NCBI GenBank assembly: GCA_964555935.1
Contig: CAZKUN010000031.1
Coordinates: forward strand, 1 to 52,980
Reading direction: 5' to 3'
DNA: 52,980 nucleotides
From: CAZKUN01 sp964555935
Lineage (GTDB): Bacteria; Armatimonadota; Zipacnadia; Zipacnadales; VGFC01
The notes below the pieces were generated by a model. That model was not told the DNA's origin. It worked only from the letters and a program-made list of their open reading frames with translations, and did not search any database. The translations under genes and the position numbers were made by a program. Below, piece after piece: positions 36,425 to 45,642 of the stretch. Positions within the stretch are counted from its first letter, which is position 1. Every line of letters begins with the position of its first letter.

Positions 36425-37954
36425 ATGAAAGACCGAGTGCTGATATTTGACACCACCCTCCGCGACGGAGAGCAATCTCCCGGCGCTAGCATGGACCGCG
36501 ACCAGAAGATGCTGCTGGCCAAGCAGTTGGCGCGGATGAAGGTTGACGTTATCGAAGCGGGATTCCCGTATTCGTCGCCCGGCGATTTTGACGCCGTCAA
36601 GGAGATCGCGGAGACGGTCGAGGGGCCGATCATCGCCGGTCTCTCCCGCGCCCGGGAAGAGGACATTGTCTCCGCGGGCAAGGCCGTTGCCCCCGCCGCG
36701 AAGCCGCGGATTCACACATTTGTCGGCACCAGCGACCTGCACGTGAAGTACCAGCTCCGGAAGACCCACGATGAGGTCCTGAAAATGGGCGTGGACGCCG
36801 TGGCGCTGGCGACGTCGCTGTGCGATGACGTCGAGTTCAGCCCGATGGATGCAACAAGGACCGACCTGGGGTTCCTGGTCGATGTTGTCTCGGCGACGGT
36901 CGAGGCAGGCGCGACGACCGTGAATATCCCCGATACCGTCGGGTACGCGACACCGTCTGAGATGTACGATCTCATCAAGCACCTGCTCAAGCACGTGCCG
37001 GGGATGGCCGACGTCATCATCGCCGTCCACTGCCACGATGACCTGGGCCTGTCGACGGCCAACTCCCTCGCGGCCGTCTCCGCGGGCGCGCGCCAGATCG
37101 AGTGCGCCATGAACGGTCTCGGCGAGCGGGCGGGCAACGCCAGCCTCGAAGAGTGCGTGATGGCGCTGAGGACGCGGCAGGACTTCTTCGACCTCGAGGT
37201 CCAGGCGGATACCACCGAGATCATGCGCACGAGTCGCATGGTCAGCAGCTTCAGCGGATTTGTCGTCGCGCCGAACAAGGCGATCGTCGGCGACAACGCG
37301 TTCAGCCATGAATCGGGCATCCATGCCGACGGGGTCCTCAAGGAGCGCTCGACATTTGAGATCATGGACCCGAAGGACGTGGGGATCACCGAGAGCACGA
37401 TCACGCTTGGCCCGCGTTCGGGCCGGGCGGCTCTCAAGCAGCGCCTGGAGGACTTGGGCTACGTCATCGATGATCCGGAGCGCCTGAACTCGATCTACGA
37501 GCGCTTCCTTCAGTTGGCGGATCGCAAGAAACAGGTCCACGACGAGGACCTCGGCACGCTCATGCAGCTTAACGGCGCGGCGGGGGCTGGGACGTATCTC
37601 ATTGAGAAGCTGGCCTACTGCGTCGACGGCAGCGACCCGACGGCCGAAGTGGTCCTGGACCGCGATGGCGAGCGGCTGGAGGGGACGGGCACGGGCAATG
37701 GCCCAGTAGAGGCCGTCTGTCGGGCCATCGACGCGGCGACGGGCCTGGAGGGGCACCTGCAGGACTTCAGCGTCCACGCCGTCACCCGCGGCAAGGACGC
37801 CATCGCCCAAGCGAGGATCCGCATCAGCATGGACGGCAAGGACGCGATCGGCCGAGGCGCGGATGTGGACACGATGATCGCCAGCGCGCGAGCCTATGTC
37901 AACGCCGTCAACAAGCTCCTCGTCGCGGAGCGCAGGGACGCCAACGCCAACTGA
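36425..37954 (+). CDS. leuA: 2-isopropylmalate synthase
   Basis: A 509-aa enzyme making 2-isopropylmalate from acetyl-CoA and 2-oxoisovalerate, the first committed step of leucine synthesis. Signatures: DTTLRDGEQSPGASM (9-23), NIPDTVGYATPSEM, VHCHDDLGLSTANSLAA (metal His pair) and HESGIHADGVLK, then a C-terminal LeuA allosteric (dimerisation) domain from ~395, expected to bind leucine. AAGGAG lies 10 nt before the ATG. Both the T-box leader and the feedback domain point to leucine control. The motif set distinguishes it from citramalate synthase only moderately, but the inferred Leu specifier supports leuA. Confidence 0.92.
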   Translation: MKDRVLIFDTTLRDGEQSPGASMDRDQKMLLAKQLARMKVDVIEAGFPYSSPGDFDAVKEIAETVEGPIIAGLSRAREEDIVSAGKAVAPAAKPRIHTFVGTSDLHVKYQLRKTHDEVLKMGVDAVALATSLCDDVEFSPMDATRTDLGFLVDVVSATVEAGATTVNIPDTVGYATPSEMYDLIKHLLKHVPGMADVIIAVHCHDDLGLSTANSLAAVSAGARQIECAMNGLGERAGNASLEECVMALRTRQDFFDLEVQADTTEIMRTSRMVSSFSGFVVAPNKAIVGDNAFSHESGIHADGVLKERSTFEIMDPKDVGITESTITLGPRSGRAALKQRLEDLGYVIDDPERLNSIYERFLQLADRKKQVHDEDLGTLMQLNGAAGAGTYLIEKLAYCVDGSDPTAEVVLDRDGERLEGTGTGNGPVEAVCRAIDAATGLEGHLQDFSVHAVTRGKDAIAQARIRISMDGKDAIGRGADVDTMIASARAYVNAVNKLLVAERRDANAN

Positions 37955-38057
37955 CGCGCCAGATTCACGGGCCGGGTGGGAGGGTGCTGGAACATCCCCA
38001 TCCGGCCTCTCCGGCGGCTCTGACTGCTGACAGACCCCCCAAAAGGAGTCACCACGC

Positions 38058-38621
38058 ATGCCCACGCGCGATGGAGCCCACGATCTTCTGTGCGAGTTCA
38101 CCGAGAGCGCGAATCTCCGCAAGCACGCTTACGCGGTTGAAGCGGCGATGCGGCTCTATGCCGCAAAACTGGGCGGCGATCCCGACGAGTGGGGCGTCGT
38201 CGGTCTGGTGCATGATTTCGACTATGAGAGATACCCCCAGGCGCCGGATCACCCCACGAAGGGCGCTGAGATCCTCCGCGAGAGGGGCTACCCCGAGGAG
38301 TGGATCCAGGCGATCCTGGGCCATGCCGACTACACCGGCGTCGCCCGCGAGTCGGACATGGCGAAGGCGCTCTTCGCGGTCGATGAACTCACCGGTCTGA
38401 TCACCGCCGTTGCGCTGGTGAGGCCCTCAAAGAGCATCATGGACGTGAAGGTCAAGTCCGTCAGGAAGAAGATTAAGGACAAGGCCTTCGCCGCCGCCGT
38501 CAGCCGCGAGGACATCACCAACGGCGCCGAGGAGCTAGGCATCGAGCTGGCCGAGCATATCGCCAACGTCATCGAAGCGATGCAGTCGGTGGCTGCGGAG
38601 CTAGGCCTGGCGGGCGAGTAG
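38058..38621 (+). CDS. HD-domain phosphohydrolase-like protein
   Basis: A 187-aa protein. Metal-binding residues of the HD fold: H23 (LRKHAYAVE), H52-D53 (GLVHDFDYERYP), the histidine of LGHADYTG, and D109 (AVDELTG). A basic C-terminal stretch (KVKSVRKKIKDKAFAAAVSR) is conserved in this widely distributed single-domain subgroup. It is probably a phosphohydrolase or phosphodiesterase with an unknown substrate. AAAAGGAG lies 10 nt before the ATG. It follows leuA by 103 bp with no strong terminator, so it may be co-transcribed. Confidence 0.85.
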   Translation: MPTRDGAHDLLCEFTESANLRKHAYAVEAAMRLYAAKLGGDPDEWGVVGLVHDFDYERYPQAPDHPTKGAEILRERGYPEEWIQAILGHADYTGVARESDMAKALFAVDELTGLITAVALVRPSKSIMDVKVKSVRKKIKDKAFAAAVSREDITNGAEELGIELAEHIANVIEAMQSVAAELGLAGE

Positions 38622-38679
38622 GGCTGGTTGGCAGTTTTCGTGCGTGGATGCGCGAAAATCCGGACACTGGAGGGGTCGG

Positions 38680-39918
38680 ATGCGGCGGTGGTTGCCAGCG
38701 GTTCTCATTGTCCTGTTACTTGTAGGCGTGGTCCTGTGGGGGGTGTTCCGCCGCGACCGCGTGGACGTCACCTACGTGCCATCCGTCCCCTTCGACGTCC
38801 CCGACCTCGAGATTCCCGAAGATAATGCGTGGGATCACTACTTGGCGGCGTTTCGCCTCCTTCCCGGGCACGCGGGTGCCTGGGGCAAGGTCCACACCGG
38901 CGTTGGCGACATGCCTGATCGGGCCGTCGTTGAGCAGTACCTCGACGAGCGGCGCCAGGCCCTGTCTGCCGTGCGTGAAGGGCTGGGAAAGCCGTGTGCC
39001 GTCATCTTGTCTGATGATCCCTACGCCATCGGCGAGGGGAATGGCGCCCGTGATGTTGCGCGCATGTTCCGGGCGGAGGGGTGGCTACATCGCGAGCGGG
39101 GAGACCATGCGGCGGCGATCCGGTCGTACCTCGATGGCTTGGTCTTCTCCGCCGACTACGCGCGAACCGGCCACCGTCTGTACTGGCTCGTGAGCGGGGC
39201 CTGCGAGGCGCTCGTGCTGGATCCCATCCCCCACTTGGTCGTCCGAGACGACATAGGTGAGAGTGACATCGCGGAGTTGCTCGACGGCCTCCTGGCGCTC
39301 AGAGAGTCTCGCGTACCCCCGGCCGAGACACTGGCACTTGAGTATCGACGGACCGTCCACGAGCACGACCGATTGCTCGCGGAGATGCGGGCGGACGATG
39401 GGGAAGCCAATGCGTGGCGGAGTGAATATGGTGTCCAAGACCTCAACGCCGAGTTCGCGCACATTCGTATGGAAACCGACCGCGTGATGTCCGAGGCTGT
39501 TGCCATGGCCCAGCGACCAATGTGGGAGTGGCCGGAGGGATCCATCCGCATTACAGGGGATACTCTTGGTGAGGTGTTGGTCCCGGATGTGGGCGCCACG
39601 TGGGCACTCGAACCACAGCACGCCGCTCGGTGGAACGCAACCATCATCGCCACTGCGCTGGCTCTATACAAGGCGCGTGCCGGGACGCTGCCGAAGTCTC
39701 TCGATGAGCTGTCCCCAAGCGTGCTCGATGAAGTCCCTCCCGACCCCTACACCGGCGAGCCGCTCAAGTATGAGCGTCTCGACGGAGGGTCGTACCGGCT
39801 CTACAGCGTCGGCGCCGACCGTGAAGACGACGGCGGTATTGGCGACAGCGAACCGGGCGAGCGTGACGGTGACGTGATCTTCTGGCCACCGGCTACTGAT
39901 TCAGGAGAGCGCCCTTGA
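38680..39918 (+). CDS. Unknown anchored protein with GspG-like tail, paralogue 1 of 3
   Basis: A 412-aa protein from the ATG at 38680 (GGAGGGG upstream; an earlier in-frame GTG at 38644 is less likely). One N-terminal membrane segment (LPAVLIVLLLVGVVLWGVF). Then the family core: IPEDNAWDHYLAAFRLLPG, EGLGKPCAVI, MFRAEGWLHRERGDHAAAIRSYLDGL and a helical middle. The end matches the major-pseudopilin (GspG) C-terminus: LPKSLDELSP, PPDPYTGEPLKYERLDGGSY and LYSVGADREDDGG. The tail may bind calcium as in GspG. The remaining fold is not recognised. It shares these blocks with the next two genes, and its upstream sequence is repeated before the second copy. Confidence 0.72.
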   Translation: MRRWLPAVLIVLLLVGVVLWGVFRRDRVDVTYVPSVPFDVPDLEIPEDNAWDHYLAAFRLLPGHAGAWGKVHTGVGDMPDRAVVEQYLDERRQALSAVREGLGKPCAVILSDDPYAIGEGNGARDVARMFRAEGWLHRERGDHAAAIRSYLDGLVFSADYARTGHRLYWLVSGACEALVLDPIPHLVVRDDIGESDIAELLDGLLALRESRVPPAETLALEYRRTVHEHDRLLAEMRADDGEANAWRSEYGVQDLNAEFAHIRMETDRVMSEAVAMAQRPMWEWPEGSIRITGDTLGEVLVPDVGATWALEPQHAARWNATIIATALALYKARAGTLPKSLDELSPSVLDEVPPDPYTGEPLKYERLDGGSYRLYSVGADREDDGGIGDSEPGERDGDVIFWPPATDSGERP

Positions 39919-39971
39919 CGCCGCGCTCACCTGGCAGTTCTCGTGCGTGAGTACGTGGGTGGAGGTCGGAG

Positions 39972-41141
39972 ATGAGATACTGGTCAGTCTCTGTGGTGTT
40001 CCTCGTCTGCGCAAGCGCCTGCGCGCAGGTTGACGCGCCTGTCCACGACTACCCCGAGGACAATGCGTGGCACAACTACTACCGCGCCTTCGATCTGGTG
40101 CCCGATGACGACGAGATCGCCAATAGGATCGACAATGCGGACGGCGAGCCGTCGGTCGATGATGTCAGGCGGTACGTGGCGGGGTCGAAGCTCGCGCTCG
40201 ACGAATTGCGCCGAGGGCTGGGGAAGCCGTGCGCGATCGTGTACGCGGAGCCGGATGACTTCCTGGCATTCATCCATGAGATGAGCGGAATCCCGCGCAA
40301 CGCTAAGGTCCGCGAGATGGCCAGGCGTCTGCGCTGGGAAGCGTGGCTGCATCGCAAGCACGGCGACGGTCCGGCCGCACTGCGGAGTCACTTGGATGCC
40401 ACCGCGTTCTCCCAGGATGTCGCGCGCAATGGCGGCGTGATGCCCATGCTGGTGAGCATCGCCTGTGAGGTCATCACGTTTGCCGACATGGGCGAGACGC
40501 TGCAACTCGTTGGGGATGACGCGCCGGCTCTCGTTGAGTTCATCGATGGGTTCGAGCGGCTGCGAGCGCGCCGCGTGACGTATGGCGAGATGCTCGCCTT
40601 CGAGCAGTGGGAGGACGTTGAGACCATTAAGCGGATCAAGGAGTTCGACGACCACGCCGGCCCCGAGTCAATTCGCGAAGCTTACGGCCACGGCCCATTG
40701 GGCGCGGCGATGATCCTCGCGCGGCGGGATCTGCGGGAGTTCTACGCTGCGGCCATTCCGATGGCCGATGGGCCCTCCTGGACGTGGGATATGTCGGAGC
40801 TACCGCAGCCAGAGGACGGGTCGCTAGCTGGTGAGATGGTCCCGGTGGGCGGGATGACCGACTATGTCATGCGGACGGCCATCGCGCACGTCGACGCGGC
40901 GCTGATCATGGCGGCGGCGCAACTGCACAAGGCCCGCACCGGCGCGTATCCGAAGTCCCTTGATGCGCTGTCTCCCGGTATCCTCGCCGAGTTGCCGCCC
41001 GATCCCTTCACAGGCCAGGCGTTTCGGTATGGCCGCTTGGAGGGCGACGCCTACACGCTCTACAGCGTCGGCCCCAACCGTGTGGACGATGGGGGCACAT
41101 CGGAGGACAGGCAGGACCTGGTCTTCTCGCCTCAGAAGTAG
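39972..41141 (+). CDS. Unknown secreted protein with GspG-like tail, paralogue 2 of 3
   Basis: A 389-aa protein with a cleavable signal peptide (YWSVSVVFLVCASACAQ) and GGAGGTCGGAG before the ATG. Core blocks align with its neighbours: YPEDNAWHNYYRAFDLVP, LRRGLGKPCAIVY, RLRWEAWLHRKHGDGPAALR, DVARNGGVMPMLVSIACE, then AAAQLHKARTGAYPKSLDAL and PPDPFTGQAFRYGRLEGDAY with LYSVGPNRVDDGG. The order of an N-terminal helical region and a GspG-like tail is unlike pilins, because the pilin helix is missing. Function unknown; probably exported. Confidence 0.72.
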   Translation: MRYWSVSVVFLVCASACAQVDAPVHDYPEDNAWHNYYRAFDLVPDDDEIANRIDNADGEPSVDDVRRYVAGSKLALDELRRGLGKPCAIVYAEPDDFLAFIHEMSGIPRNAKVREMARRLRWEAWLHRKHGDGPAALRSHLDATAFSQDVARNGGVMPMLVSIACEVITFADMGETLQLVGDDAPALVEFIDGFERLRARRVTYGEMLAFEQWEDVETIKRIKEFDDHAGPESIREAYGHGPLGAAMILARRDLREFYAAAIPMADGPSWTWDMSELPQPEDGSLAGEMVPVGGMTDYVMRTAIAHVDAALIMAAAQLHKARTGAYPKSLDALSPGILAELPPDPFTGQAFRYGRLEGDAYTLYSVGPNRVDDGGTSEDRQDLVFSPQK

Positions 41142-41219
41142 GTCGCTCTGCGAAACTCTCCGGCGGCGGCCGCGTCATACAGTTGGTAGCCAACTCAGAC
41201 CGCACAGGTGGTGCTCCTG

Positions 41220-42392
41220 ATGTTCCGATCTCTGATAGCCGCGACGACGCTGCTAATGCTGTGCGTGTCTGCCCGCGCAGTCGAGGTCGAAGTCCCCGTC
41301 TATCCTGAACTTGATCCCGACGACAACGCCTTCACCTTCTACGAGCAGGCGACGCTGCTCATGCCCGACGAGCCCGCATGGGGCGATATGGCGGGCAACG
41401 AGGAGAACTACGACCTCGCTGACATGGAGATCGAAGTCCTCGACGCCGCCGATGTCTTGGAGACCTTCCGCGAGGGCATCGACAAGGAATGCGTCATGCC
41501 CGGCGGCGGGGACTTCTCCACCGAATTCCCTTACCTTGGCAAGTTCCGCAGTCTCGTGCGGCTCCTGACCGTCGAGGCGTGGGTGCGCCAGGAGAATGGC
41601 GAGACGGCCGAGGCACTGGACTCGTACATGGACGCGATGAAGCTGGGGCAAGACGTCGCTCGCAACGGTGTGCTGATCCACAAGCTGGTGGGCATCGCGT
41701 GCGAATCGGTGGCGATGGCGCGCGTCCGCACCTCGATGCCGATGGTGGCCTCGGACACGGAGGCGACCGACGCGTTCATCGAGCGGTTAGCGGCTCTCGA
41801 AGAGACGGAGGTATCGTTCAGCGAGACGCTGGCGGTGGAGTATGACTGGTCTCGGCGCACGCTCGAGAAACTGGCCGAAGACCCGGCCGAGGGCGACAAG
41901 TTGCTCGAGGGCACGGGCTTCCGCGCGAGTCCCTTCGTCATCACCCAGGCGCTTGAGGAGCTGCCGGTCTACTACGCGCAGATGATCGCGGTGGCGAAGA
42001 TGGACTGGTGGCGATGGAACCACGAGGACGAGGTGCCTGAGGTCACGACCAGGAACTCGCTCATCGCCATGATCCTGCCGGCGGTCAGCAAGGCCATCGA
42101 GAAAGGCACGTACCACGCGGCGACGACGCGCGGCACACTCCTTGTGGTGGCGTTGGAGCGCTACTTTGCGGAGCACGGGGAGTACCCCAACGCTCTCGAC
42201 GCGCTGGTGCCTGACATCCTGGCCGAACTTCCCGTGGATCCGTTCTCCGGGGAAGACTACCGGTACGAGTTCGTGGACTTGCTCGAGTACAAGCTCTACA
42301 GCGTCGGCGCGAACATGATCGACGACGGCGGCGGCGATCCGATGGACGCGGATCCGGACGCTCCCGATCTGATGTACTCAATGCTGCGGTAG
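41220..42392 (+). CDS. Unknown secreted protein with GspG-like tail, paralogue 3 of 3
   Basis: A 390-aa protein from the ATG at 41220 (AGGTGG upstream; an in-frame GTG at 41208 is an alternative). Signal peptide FRSLIAATTLLMLCVSARA. It shares DDNAFTFYEQATLLMP, FREGIDKECVMPG, TVEAWVRQENGETAEALDSY, QDVARNGVLIHKLVGIACE, and the tail YPNALDALVPDILAELPVDP / FSGEDYRYEF / LYSVGANMIDDGG. It is the most diverged copy and its upstream region lacks the repeat shared by copies 1 and 2. Function unknown. Confidence 0.72.
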   Translation: MFRSLIAATTLLMLCVSARAVEVEVPVYPELDPDDNAFTFYEQATLLMPDEPAWGDMAGNEENYDLADMEIEVLDAADVLETFREGIDKECVMPGGGDFSTEFPYLGKFRSLVRLLTVEAWVRQENGETAEALDSYMDAMKLGQDVARNGVLIHKLVGIACESVAMARVRTSMPMVASDTEATDAFIERLAALEETEVSFSETLAVEYDWSRRTLEKLAEDPAEGDKLLEGTGFRASPFVITQALEELPVYYAQMIAVAKMDWWRWNHEDEVPEVTTRNSLIAMILPAVSKAIEKGTYHAATTRGTLLVVALERYFAEHGEYPNALDALVPDILAELPVDPFSGEDYRYEFVDLLEYKLYSVGANMIDDGGGDPMDADPDAPDLMYSMLR

Positions 42393-42482
42393 AGCCCCGG
42401 CCCCGACCCGCATGAGGACTGCCGCCGCCCGATGGGGAAACCCCCTGGTGGCCGTTACCGCGCGCGAGAGGGAGCCAAGGCC

Positions 42483-44018
42483 ATGGCAGATTCACCCGTT
42501 GACGGGCTGTTCAGCTCAGGCAAGCGCATCAGGCTTGGGATCTGGGGCTTGGGGCGCGGGGGATCGTTCTACAACACCTGCAAGTTTCTGAACCTGGATG
42601 TTGTGGCGGGCTGCGATTACAACGCCCACATGCGGGAACGGTTTTCGGAGAGCTTCCCGGACGCATTCGTCACCGACAGCGCCGACGACTTCCTGGCGCG
42701 CGACGACATCGACGCAGTGCTACTCGCCACTTACTGCACCGAGCACGCCGACGATGCCATCCGCTGCCTGAATGCTGGCAAGCACGTCATCTCCGAGGTG
42801 ACGGCTTTCCACACGATGGCCGAGGGTGTTCGCCTCGTCGAAGCCGTCGAGCGCACGGGACTTGTCTACAACCTCGCGGAGAACTACCCGTTCAGCGCCG
42901 CCAATATGTGGTTGGCTCGCAAGTGGCAGGAAGGGCTGTTCGGCGAGCTGATGTACGCCGAATACGAGTACGTCCATGAGTGTCGGTCGCTCGCCTACAC
43001 GTACATCGACGGCGAGCCGATTGCCCCCGGCAATCAAGCCCATTACTGGCGGAGCTGGATCGATATCCACTACTACAACACGCACTCGCTCGGGCCGATG
43101 ATGCACATCACGGGGCTGCGGCCGACGCGGGTCGTGGCGCTGCCGGCTGACCAGAGCCTGCCGGGGTACCTGATGCCCGGGCGATCCGGCAAAGGCGGTA
43201 TCACGCCCTCACTCATCAACATGTCGAACGGCTCAGTCGTGCGGAACCTCATGGGCGCGACGACGAGCGACTCGCATCAGCAGCGGATCTGGGGGACAAG
43301 GGCGGCAGCCGAGCAGACGGACGGCCAGCTTCGCGTCTGCTTGGGCGGGGCCGGCGGCGCGCCGAAGCATGTCATCGAGCCGCACTGGGATGAGCTGGGT
43401 GATTTCGCCGCCAAGACGGGCCATGGCGGCGGTGACTTCTGGGTGCTCTACTACTTCGTCCGCCAGATCCTCGACGGCGATCCGGCGCCGTTTGACGTGT
43501 ATGGGGCGTCGGATGTCACGATCCCTGGTATCCTCGCCCGTCGGTCGGCGCGTGAGGATGGCAAGGCCTACGACGTTCCGGATTTCCGGGACCGGTCGCA
43601 TCGCGACGCCTACCGCGACGACCACGACGCCCAGACTCGCTTCGACCACGTTGACGGGCTCTTCGGCGAGCACGGCAGCGATGCGCTTGCGCAGCAGTTC
43701 TCGCTCACCATGCGCGATCTGATCGGTCTCGCGATAACCTACCGTTCATACCGAGATTGCAGCCTCGTCGTCTCTGACCTTCAGAACCCTCAGGAGGCGG
43801 TCGATCTCGCCGATAGCCTGATCGAAGCGCTGCCCCGCCTTCAGGACACTCAGAGGACGGCCCGCCAGATCGTTGATGCCTACCCCTCGACCGAGGGCGC
43901 GCGGGTGCTGCAAGAGATGCTGCAGCAGAGCGACGAGGACGTCACGGGGCGCGCTGATTTCGGGGAAAAGCTCAAGACGGAGCGCGACGAACTCGCCGCC
44001 TCGTTGGGTGACGACTAG
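42483..44018 (+). CDS. Gfo/Idh/MocA-family oxidoreductase with unusual EKP-site motif
   Basis: A 511-aa protein from the ATG at 42483 (GGGAG upstream; the longer frame from 42432 is unsupported). Rossmann motif GIWGLGRGGSF with G22-x-G24-x-x-G27. The motif following the NAD domain, usually EKP with the catalytic lysine, reads HVISEVTAF (S104-E105-V106), so the lysine is missing. The second domain has a long C-terminal extension of 150 or so residues (TYRSYRDCSLVVSDL, then a helix-rich tail). Members usually act on sugars or inositols; the lost lysine argues against standard dehydrogenase chemistry. It sits next to a sugar isomerase gene, which converges on it. Confidence 0.8.
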   Translation: MADSPVDGLFSSGKRIRLGIWGLGRGGSFYNTCKFLNLDVVAGCDYNAHMRERFSESFPDAFVTDSADDFLARDDIDAVLLATYCTEHADDAIRCLNAGKHVISEVTAFHTMAEGVRLVEAVERTGLVYNLAENYPFSAANMWLARKWQEGLFGELMYAEYEYVHECRSLAYTYIDGEPIAPGNQAHYWRSWIDIHYYNTHSLGPMMHITGLRPTRVVALPADQSLPGYLMPGRSGKGGITPSLINMSNGSVVRNLMGATTSDSHQQRIWGTRAAAEQTDGQLRVCLGGAGGAPKHVIEPHWDELGDFAAKTGHGGGDFWVLYYFVRQILDGDPAPFDVYGASDVTIPGILARRSAREDGKAYDVPDFRDRSHRDAYRDDHDAQTRFDHVDGLFGEHGSDALAQQFSLTMRDLIGLAITYRSYRDCSLVVSDLQNPQEAVDLADSLIEALPRLQDTQRTARQIVDAYPSTEGARVLQEMLQQSDEDVTGRADFGEKLKTERDELAASLGDD

Positions 44019-44079
44019 ACGGCGGCGGTTCCGCTGGTCGCCTGCCTGGCGACCATCCCAATCGCCGACCTGGCCGTTC

Positions 44080-45480
44080 CTACACCAGGGCGATGAAGTC
44101 TACGTCCATCACGCTCGCCGCCTTCTCGACGCGGCCGAGGTGATGCCCTTCGGCGATGGCGAGGTGATGCGACCCGCCGACATGCAGATACTCGGTCAGG
44201 AAGCGCTTGAGAGGTACGCGCGGCCTGATCTTGAAGTGCGGTGAGGGGAACTCCGGCCGCGAGTAGTCCTCGACCTCGCCCTCGGCCGCGATCAGGCGGA
44301 AGCGCCCGTTGGGGCCGACCGTCAGATTCAGCAGCGTCGCCGGCCCAGGCCGGTTTGAGAATGAGAGCGATGCCGACGGTCCACCCGATCCGACCCAGCC
44401 GTCGCGCATCACCATCCGGATTGGCTGATCCTCGCGGGCCATTGCCGGGTTCGCCTCGGCGTAGTGCGAGTGGAAGACGGCTCCGCCCTCAAAGTCGACG
44501 GTGAACATCTCCGTGAAGCTCGCCTCGCCAAACAGCAGCCCCGCCATGTGAACGAGCGAGGCGCTTGTCACGTCGCCCTCCCCGCCGAATCCAACGCCCT
44601 CGGCCATCAGTTTCGCAAGGCCCATGAATGGCAGCGCGGCATCAGGAGTTTGCGCCGCGACCACCGGGTAGTGAATGGCCATCGCGCCCAGGCCGCGGCG
44701 TTTGACGATCTGCCGCACGGCCCACTCCGCGCGCGAGGATCCCTCGTGGATCCCGGGCGTCACTTCGTCGTCGATCTCGTAAAGCTCGCGATCCGCAGCC
44801 ATCATCGCCGCGACCTCGTCTGCCGGCGCGTCCGCCTGCAAGGCCACCAGCTCGCCCGCATCGATCCGCTCGACCTCGGGTCCGATCGCGCTCAGGAGCA
44901 TGGTCTCGTCGACGCCGAAGTCACCCATGCCCGGAAACGCGTGGCCGACGAGCCCGACGCGCAAGTCGCCCAAGCCCCGCGCCGCGTAGGCGCCGATGCA
45001 CCAGTCGGTCAGCTCGCGCCGCGCCTCCTCGTCCTCGAAGTGTCCGGTCACCACGTGGAACGCCTGCCCGCTGCGATTCAGCACGTTCGCCAGGTCATGG
45101 AGCCCGTGGACGCCGTGGTTCCTCAGCATCTCCTCATGCCCGAAGTCGGGCCCGACGCCCGCGAGTTCCTGCGTGTTGTAGAGCACGATCGGCACGTTCA
45201 GGCGCTGCAACGCCGGTAGCGAGATCAGGCTGGGAGCGTACGACAGGCAGACCACGACCACGAGGTCCACGTCCTCTGCGATGAACTCGCGCGTGGCCTC
45301 CTCGACGCTGGCGCGCGTGTTGCGGATGCCCGAGTACGTCACGTCCGCGTGGGCGCCAAGCATCTCCACGATCCGACCCGCAAAGTGCTCGCGATCCGGC
45401 TTCAACTCTGGGTTGGCCTTGTCGTACAACTCAAGCATCAATGCCAGCAGACCCACTCGGGGACTTCGCTCGGTAGTCAT
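44080..45480 (-). CDS. L-arabinose/L-fucose isomerase-superfamily protein
   Basis: A 466-aa protein. Residues ~8-200 form two alpha/beta domains (VGLLALMLELYDKANPEL, VLYNTQELAGVGPDF, VGLVGHAFPGMGDFG). Metal-site residues resembling AraA are all in place: E301 (GFGGEGDVTSAS), E324 (FTEMFTVDF), H337/H339 (VFHSHYAEANP) and H438-H439 (VGGSHHLAIAEGHH). It should isomerise an aldose and a ketose, using Mn2+ or a similar metal. Arabinose is an attractive substrate because a GH51 arabinofuranosidase is encoded at 20119..21594, but distance and divergence leave this open; the family also contains proteins of unknown specificity. Confidence 0.82.
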   Translation of the reverse strand: MTTERSPRVGLLALMLELYDKANPELKPDREHFAGRIVEMLGAHADVTYSGIRNTRASVEEATREFIAEDVDLVVVVCLSYAPSLISLPALQRLNVPIVLYNTQELAGVGPDFGHEEMLRNHGVHGLHDLANVLNRSGQAFHVVTGHFEDEEARRELTDWCIGAYAARGLGDLRVGLVGHAFPGMGDFGVDETMLLSAIGPEVERIDAGELVALQADAPADEVAAMMAADRELYEIDDEVTPGIHEGSSRAEWAVRQIVKRRGLGAMAIHYPVVAAQTPDAALPFMGLAKLMAEGVGFGGEGDVTSASLVHMAGLLFGEASFTEMFTVDFEGGAVFHSHYAEANPAMAREDQPIRMVMRDGWVGSGGPSASLSFSNRPGPATLLNLTVGPNGRFRLIAAEGEVEDYSRPEFPSPHFKIRPRVPLKRFLTEYLHVGGSHHLAIAEGHHLGRVEKAASVMDVDFIALV

Positions 45481-45502
45481 GGACGCTCACCGCCCTTTCC
45501 AT

Positions 45503-45512
45503 TTGCTAGAAT
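45503..45512 (+). promoter_or_regulatory. Possible extended -10 promoter before the DUF6785-like gene
   Basis: TTGCTAGAAT at 45503-45512 carries a TGn element followed by TAGAAT (45507-45512), the extended -10 form; no clear -35. It lies ~130 bp before the start at 45643. Weak evidence. Confidence 0.25.
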
Positions 45513-45642
45513 CATCCGCCGCACCGCAGCTTCCTCCGCGTGGCAACGGCCCGTTTGGCCCGCCGCAGGCACTCCCTTCTCCATCCGCGTCTGCTTCCCT
45601 CGCCCAAGGTCGCCAAAGCCCGCCTAACGAATAGCTCAGGCC

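Noticed and set aside
36368..38122. Long minus-strand frame opposite leuA
   Set aside because: A shadow of leuA in a high-GC genome; no motif, and leuA is unambiguous.
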